This document shows positions 60,895 through 64,000 of a stretch of 64,000 nucleotides of DNA, one piece after another. The stretch covers positions 3,968,001-4,032,000 of the forward strand of contig OZ220718.1 in the NCBI GenBank assembly GCA_965116765.1, read 5' to 3'. This DNA is from JAJEEA01 sp965116765 (GTDB lineage: Bacteria; Acidobacteriota; Vicinamibacteria; Vicinamibacterales; UBA8438). Within the stretch, counting starts at the first letter, position 1. Each line of letters begins with the position of its first letter. The position numbers and the translations under genes were made by a program. The notes beneath the pieces are model-generated. The model was not told the origin of the DNA, searched no databases, and saw only the letters and a program-made list of their open reading frames with translations.

Positions 60895-61173
60895 TCAGGC
60901 CGGTACGCCCGGACTCCGCGGGCCGGCACAAGGACGCTGTCGAGAATCACGTTGCCACGTGCCGAGCGCGTCGTCCCGCAGAAGAACGGGCTGCCCTGCG
61001 TGCAGTTGGCAAACCCATACGGCGATCACTGTCCCTGCCAAGCGTGCGTCCGGGGGTCATCCGTCGTTGCGTCCGGCCTCCCGCCCGCGGTCGGGTATCG
61101 CGGCCGCGGCGGTGCCCTCTTCTTCGCCCAGGCGTCATCACCGATGAATGTGTCGGGGCCCCGCGCCGGCGCA
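60895..61173. other. rmuC to MFS transporter spacer
   Basis: The two genes converge here. No gene is recognised. GGGGCCCC near 61160 is palindromic but too short for a terminator call. Confidence 0.5.
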
Positions 61174-62493
61174 CTACACGGCTCGAGCGCCGGCGGGGAC
61201 GGGCGGGCACGCGCGCGCGATCGGCCGGTCGTCGATGGGCAGGTGAATGAGCGCGGCGGCGAGGCCCAGAACGACCCCCGCCCACCAGATGGCGTCGTAC
61301 GACCCGGTGGCGTCGAAGAGCCGGCCGCCCAGCCAGACGCCGAGGAAGCTGCCGAGCTGGTGGCTCAGGAAGACAAAGCCGAACAGCGTCGCGAGGTAGC
61401 GCAGCCCGAAGATGCGGCCCACGATTCCCGTGGTCAGGGGCACCGTCGACAGCCACAGCAGGCCCATGGCGGCGGAGAAGAGGTAGATCACCCCGGTGGT
61501 CTTCGGGGCGAGCATCAGCGCGGTGATCGCGACCGCGCGCAGCGAGTAGATGGCGCTGAGCCCGTACTTCCGGCTCCACCGCTGGCCGATGGCGCCGGAC
61601 GCGAGCGAGCCGACGATGTTGAACAGGCCGATGACCGCGATGGCGCCGGCGCCGACCGCGGCGGGCAGGCCGAGGTCGAGGACGTAGGCGGGGAAGTGGA
61701 CGGTGATGAACGCCACGTGGAACCCGCAGACGAAGAAGCCGGCGGTCAGCAGGCCGTACCCGCGGTGACCCATCGCCTCGCGCACCGCGGCCCCGAGCGA
61801 CTGCTCCGGCTCCGTCGCGCCCGGCGCCGCCGCGGCCGACTCCGCTGCGCCCGGTTCCGTCGCGCCCGGCTCCGCCGCGCCCGGCCGCTTCCCGACCCCC
61901 GGCAGCAGCAACGCCAGCGGCGCGATGACGAGCACGGTGGCGGACAGGCTCACGAGGGCCGCCTCCCACCCGTGGGCGGCGATGAGCGCCTGCCCCAGCG
62001 GCGAGAACACGACCTGCCCGAACGACCCGGCCGCGGTCCCCAGCCCGAGGGCCAGCGAGCGCCGCTCCGGACCCACGACCTTCGCCATCGCCGCCAGCGC
62101 GATGGTGAACGCGGTGAAGGCCACGCCGACGCCCACCAGAATCCCCGCCGTGAGCTGCAGCACGGCGGGGCTCTCGGTGTGGGCCATCGCCCGGATGCCG
62201 AGGGCGTAGACCACCGCGCCCGCCGCCAGCACGCGGGACGGTCCGAACCGGTCGCTCAGGGCGCCGGCAACGGGCAGGCTCGCGCCCCACGCGAGGTTCT
62301 GTATCGCCAGGGCGAGGGCGAAGGTCTCGCGTCCCCAGCCCCGGGCCGCGGACATCGGCTCGAGGAACAGCCCGAAGATCGAGCGCGCGCCGAACCCGAC
62401 GACGGCGATCGCGCACGCCGCCGCCATCACCAGGGCGGGCGCCCGCCAGTCGAATGCCGCGGTCGGCGGGCCGGCCGTGCGGCGCTCAGTCAC
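61174..62493 (-). CDS. Major facilitator superfamily transporter (OFA/MCT-like)
   Basis: The 439-residue protein has 12 predicted membrane helices. Typical elements are FGARSIFGLFLEPMSAARGWGRETFALALAIQNLAWG (in parts), PVAGALSDRFGPSRVLAAG (the RFG-P-R loop 2-3 motif) and the matching FGLRYLATLFGFVFL half. The pattern resembles oxalate/formate and monocarboxylate transporters, but substrate is unknown. The central cytoplasmic loop has Ala/Glu/Pro repeats (GAAEPGATEPGAAES). The GTG start (62493) overlaps the upstream gene's stop by eight bases, so translation is coupled. Confidence 0.9.
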   Translation of the reverse strand: MTERRTAGPPTAAFDWRAPALVMAAACAIAVVGFGARSIFGLFLEPMSAARGWGRETFALALAIQNLAWGASLPVAGALSDRFGPSRVLAAGAVVYALGIRAMAHTESPAVLQLTAGILVGVGVAFTAFTIALAAMAKVVGPERRSLALGLGTAAGSFGQVVFSPLGQALIAAHGWEAALVSLSATVLVIAPLALLLPGVGKRPGAAEPGATEPGAAESAAAAPGATEPEQSLGAAVREAMGHRGYGLLTAGFFVCGFHVAFITVHFPAYVLDLGLPAAVGAGAIAVIGLFNIVGSLASGAIGQRWSRKYGLSAIYSLRAVAITALMLAPKTTGVIYLFSAAMGLLWLSTVPLTTGIVGRIFGLRYLATLFGFVFLSHQLGSFLGVWLGGRLFDATGSYDAIWWAGVVLGLAAALIHLPIDDRPIARACPPVPAGARAV

Positions 62494-62980
62494 AGGCGAT
62501 GAGCTTCCCGGCCGGGTTGGCCATGATCGCGAGAATGCGCCAGTCGCCGTCGACGCGGGCGAAGAGGTAGCTCGACGCGCCCCGCGACAGCACGCTGCCG
62601 TCGGTGCGGTATCGGGTGAAGTGCGCGCTCAGCAGCGCCGCGGCCGGGTTGATGACGCAGATCTCGGCCCGGTCCGTCTCGGAACGGTCGTAGCGTTCCG
62701 GAGCCAGTTGCCGGTGAGTGGCGTCGAAGGCGGCCCGGGTCTCGGCGGCGCCGAGTCTCACCGCCGCGCCGGCCGGGCCGAGCTGGAACGAGGGGGCCGC
62801 GTATACCTCCTCGGCGATGACGTCGGTCCGGCCGGCCGAGAACGCCTCGATGTAGGCGTCCCAGGCGGCGCGCACCTCGGCCTTCACGTCCGATTCGGGC
62901 GGGGCCTGGGCCACGACGGCGGTGGGCAGGCAGGCGACCGCGAGCAGGATCGCGGCGGTGGTCGAAGCGCGGTCGGTCAT
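62486..62980 (-). CDS. Secreted NTF2-like (SnoaL/DUF4440-type) protein
   Basis: The 164-residue protein has a signal peptide (TTAAILLAVACLPTAVVAQA) then an NTF2-like fold: VRAAWDAYIEAFSAGRTDVIAEEVY, LGAAETRAAFDATHRQL, AALLSAHFTRYRTDGSV and YLFARVDGDWRILAIMANP. Such domains bind small ligands or act as stand-alone sensors. ATG 62980 has AGGA five bases upstream. It precedes and overlaps the MFS gene, so the two probably act together, perhaps on the same compound; this is inference. Confidence 0.85.
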   Translation of the reverse strand: MTDRASTTAAILLAVACLPTAVVAQAPPESDVKAEVRAAWDAYIEAFSAGRTDVIAEEVYAAPSFQLGPAGAAVRLGAAETRAAFDATHRQLAPERYDRSETDRAEICVINPAAALLSAHFTRYRTDGSVLSRGASSYLFARVDGDWRILAIMANPAGKLIACD

Positions 62981-63074
62981 GTCGGTCCTCGGTCGGTGCC
63001 GGCTCGGGCGGCCGCCGCCGTTGCCTTTTTCGCGGCGGCGGGACGATACTGAGAATAGCAGGGAGGGTTCCGCC

Positions 63075-63446
63075 ATGCGAACCGCGTTGATCCCGTTGTT
63101 GGCCGTCATGACGCTCGCCGCCGGGTGCCGGGAGGCGTCGCTCGACGATCTGCGGGGAGATGCCCAGGGCGTGCTGGACGAGGCGCGCAACCGCGCCCAG
63201 GCCATCGGCGAGCTGTCGGCGGACGAGTTGAGCGAGATCTGGGCCATCGAGTACCGGACCCTCCTCGTGCCCCATGCCGACCTCGGGACCCTCGACGATC
63301 AGTTGAACGCGCTGGGCCAGGAGCGATGGGAGGCCTACCACGTGAGCGACGAGCCGCAGGGCAAGAGGTTCTACTTCAAGCGCCCGAAGTCGACGGCCAT
63401 CTCCAACCTGACCAACCTGCTGCGGTTCGGGTCGTTCGTCTTCTGA
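63075..63446 (+). CDS. Small lipoprotein of unknown function
   Basis: The 123-residue protein has a lipobox signal (LLAVMTLAAGC, cysteine 18), an acidic helical stretch (LDDLRGDAQGVLDEARNRAQ), and a beta-rich end with IWAIEYRTLLVPHADLGTLDDQLNALGQERWEAYHVSDEP (in parts), which resembles DUF4177-like small domains. GGAGGG precedes ATG 63075 by about seven bases. Divergent from the NTF2-like gene; the next gene follows after 13 bases. Confidence 0.8.
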   Translation: MRTALIPLLAVMTLAAGCREASLDDLRGDAQGVLDEARNRAQAIGELSADELSEIWAIEYRTLLVPHADLGTLDDQLNALGQERWEAYHVSDEPQGKRFYFKRPKSTAISNLTNLLRFGSFVF

Positions 63447-63459
63447 CGCGGAGCACCCC

Positions 63460-64000
63460 ATGACCGACACAGGCTCTCCGGCCGCCGGTGCCGCCGCCCC
63501 CCGCGCCGGTGCCGCCGCCGCCCCCGCCGGGGCCGGGGGCGGCTCGAGGAGCAGGCTGGGCGTCCTGCTCGTGGTGGCGGCGGTGGCCGTCGCCGGCTAC
63601 CTGCGGTTCGGGGACGCGCTCTCGCTCGCGGCCATCGCGGAGCAGGAAGCGGCGCTGCGGGAGTATCAGCAGGGCCATCCCTGGCTGGTCTACGGGGCCG
63701 CGTTCCTCGTCTACGTCGCGGTGACCGGACTGTCCCTGCCGGGCGCGGCCGTGCTCACCCTCGTCTTCGGCTGGTACTTCGACTTTCTGCGGGCCGTCGT
63801 CCTCGTGAGCTTCGCCTCCACGACCGGCGCCTCGCTCGCGTTCCTCCTGAGCCGGTACGTGTTCAGGGACGCGGTGCAGTCCCGTTTCGGCGACCGGCTG
63901 CGGGCGTTCAACGACGCGCTGGCGAGGGACGGGGCGCTCTATCTCTTCACGTTGCGCCTCGTCCCGGCCGTCCCGTTCTTCGTCATCAACCTCGTCATGG
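63460..64000 (+). CDS. TVP38/TMEM64 (VTT/DedA-like) membrane protein, truncated by window edge
   Basis: The 180 residues present begin with an Ala/Pro/Gly-rich cytoplasmic segment, a first helix (RLGVLLVVAAVAVAGYLRF), and then the VTT domain: YGAAFLVYVAVTGLSLPGAAVLTLVFGWYF (in parts), FASTTGASLAFLLSRYVFRDAV with the conserved glycine-rich turn, and LFTLRLVPAVPFFVINLVM. Family members are lipid scramblase-like inner-membrane proteins; in many bacteria the gene is followed by a mercuric-reductase-like oxidoreductase, which would lie outside the window. Confidence 0.9.
   Translation, partial: MTDTGSPAAGAAAPRAGAAAAPAGAGGGSRSRLGVLLVVAAVAVAGYLRFGDALSLAAIAEQEAALREYQQGHPWLVYGAAFLVYVAVTGLSLPGAAVLTLVFGWYFDFLRAVVLVSFASTTGASLAFLLSRYVFRDAVQSRFGDRLRAFNDALARDGALYLFTLRLVPAVPFFVINLVM

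Overview
The window is very GC-rich bacterial DNA centred on a replication origin. dnaA, dnaN, gyrB and gyrA run rightward from about 30.5 kb. rpmH, rnpA, yidD, yidC, jag/khpB, mnmE and mnmG run leftward from about 29.8 kb, followed by rsmG (opposite strand), pyrF, parA, parB and the F1 part of ATP synthase (atpHAGDC). Base composition, this gene order, a DUF1800 protein, a DUF885 protein, Myxococcus-type parS sequences and an ATP synthase locus without F0 genes fit a member of the Acidobacteriota, perhaps Vicinamibacteria. That assignment is an inference from gene content, not a measured placement.

Layout. 0-5.7 kb: the start of a secreted DUF1800 protein, a cupin protein, an ATPase/DUF4276 pair that looks like a two-gene defence module, and dusB. 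5.8-13.7 kb: a SurA-like foldase, mfd, an ABC polysaccharide exporter (wzm/wzt, with wzt apparently frameshifted) and a PP2C phosphatase. 13.8-19.0 kb: atpC, D, G, A, H. 19.3-22.4 kb: parB, parA, three parS or parS-like sites, and pyrF. 22.4-29.8 kb: rsmG, mnmG, mnmE, jag, yidC, yidD, rnpA and rpmH. 30.0-38.6 kb: candidate oriC segments, dnaA, dnaN, gyrB and gyrA. 38.7-51.6 kb: a lipoprotein, a UvrD/PcrA helicase, glmS, glmU, rsmI, a DUF885 protein, a FmdB-type zinc ribbon, galU, serS and tRNA-Ser(UGA). 51.6-59.6 kb is more accessory: a DUF433 protein, a substrate-binding lipoprotein, a UbiC/DUF98-like protein, a membrane-anchored PHP-domain protein with an apparent frameshift, and three family-4-type glycosyltransferases. 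59.7-64 kb: rmuC, an MFS transporter, an NTF2-like secreted protein, a small lipoprotein and a truncated TVP38/TMEM64 protein.

How the parts fit together. Origin firing (DnaA), clamp loading (DnaN), supercoiling (GyrAB) and segregation (ParAB-parS) are encoded within about 17 kb. MnmE/MnmG, RsmG, RsmI and DusB modify tRNA or rRNA. GlmS/GlmU supply UDP-GlcNAc and GalU supplies UDP-glucose, which could feed the glycosyltransferases and the Wzm/Wzt exporter.

The most unusual structure is not a gene. A dispersed intergenic element carries a GAGTCTGCGCCG hairpin and recurs at least five times, often providing the stop codon of the neighbouring gene. Separately, there are at least six local tandem duplications of about 60-125 bp at gene ends. 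One copies the 5' end of the PHP gene four times, one copies the 5' end of a glycosyltransferase twice, one repeats the pyrF 3' end together with parS half-sites, and one duplicates a signal peptide in frame.
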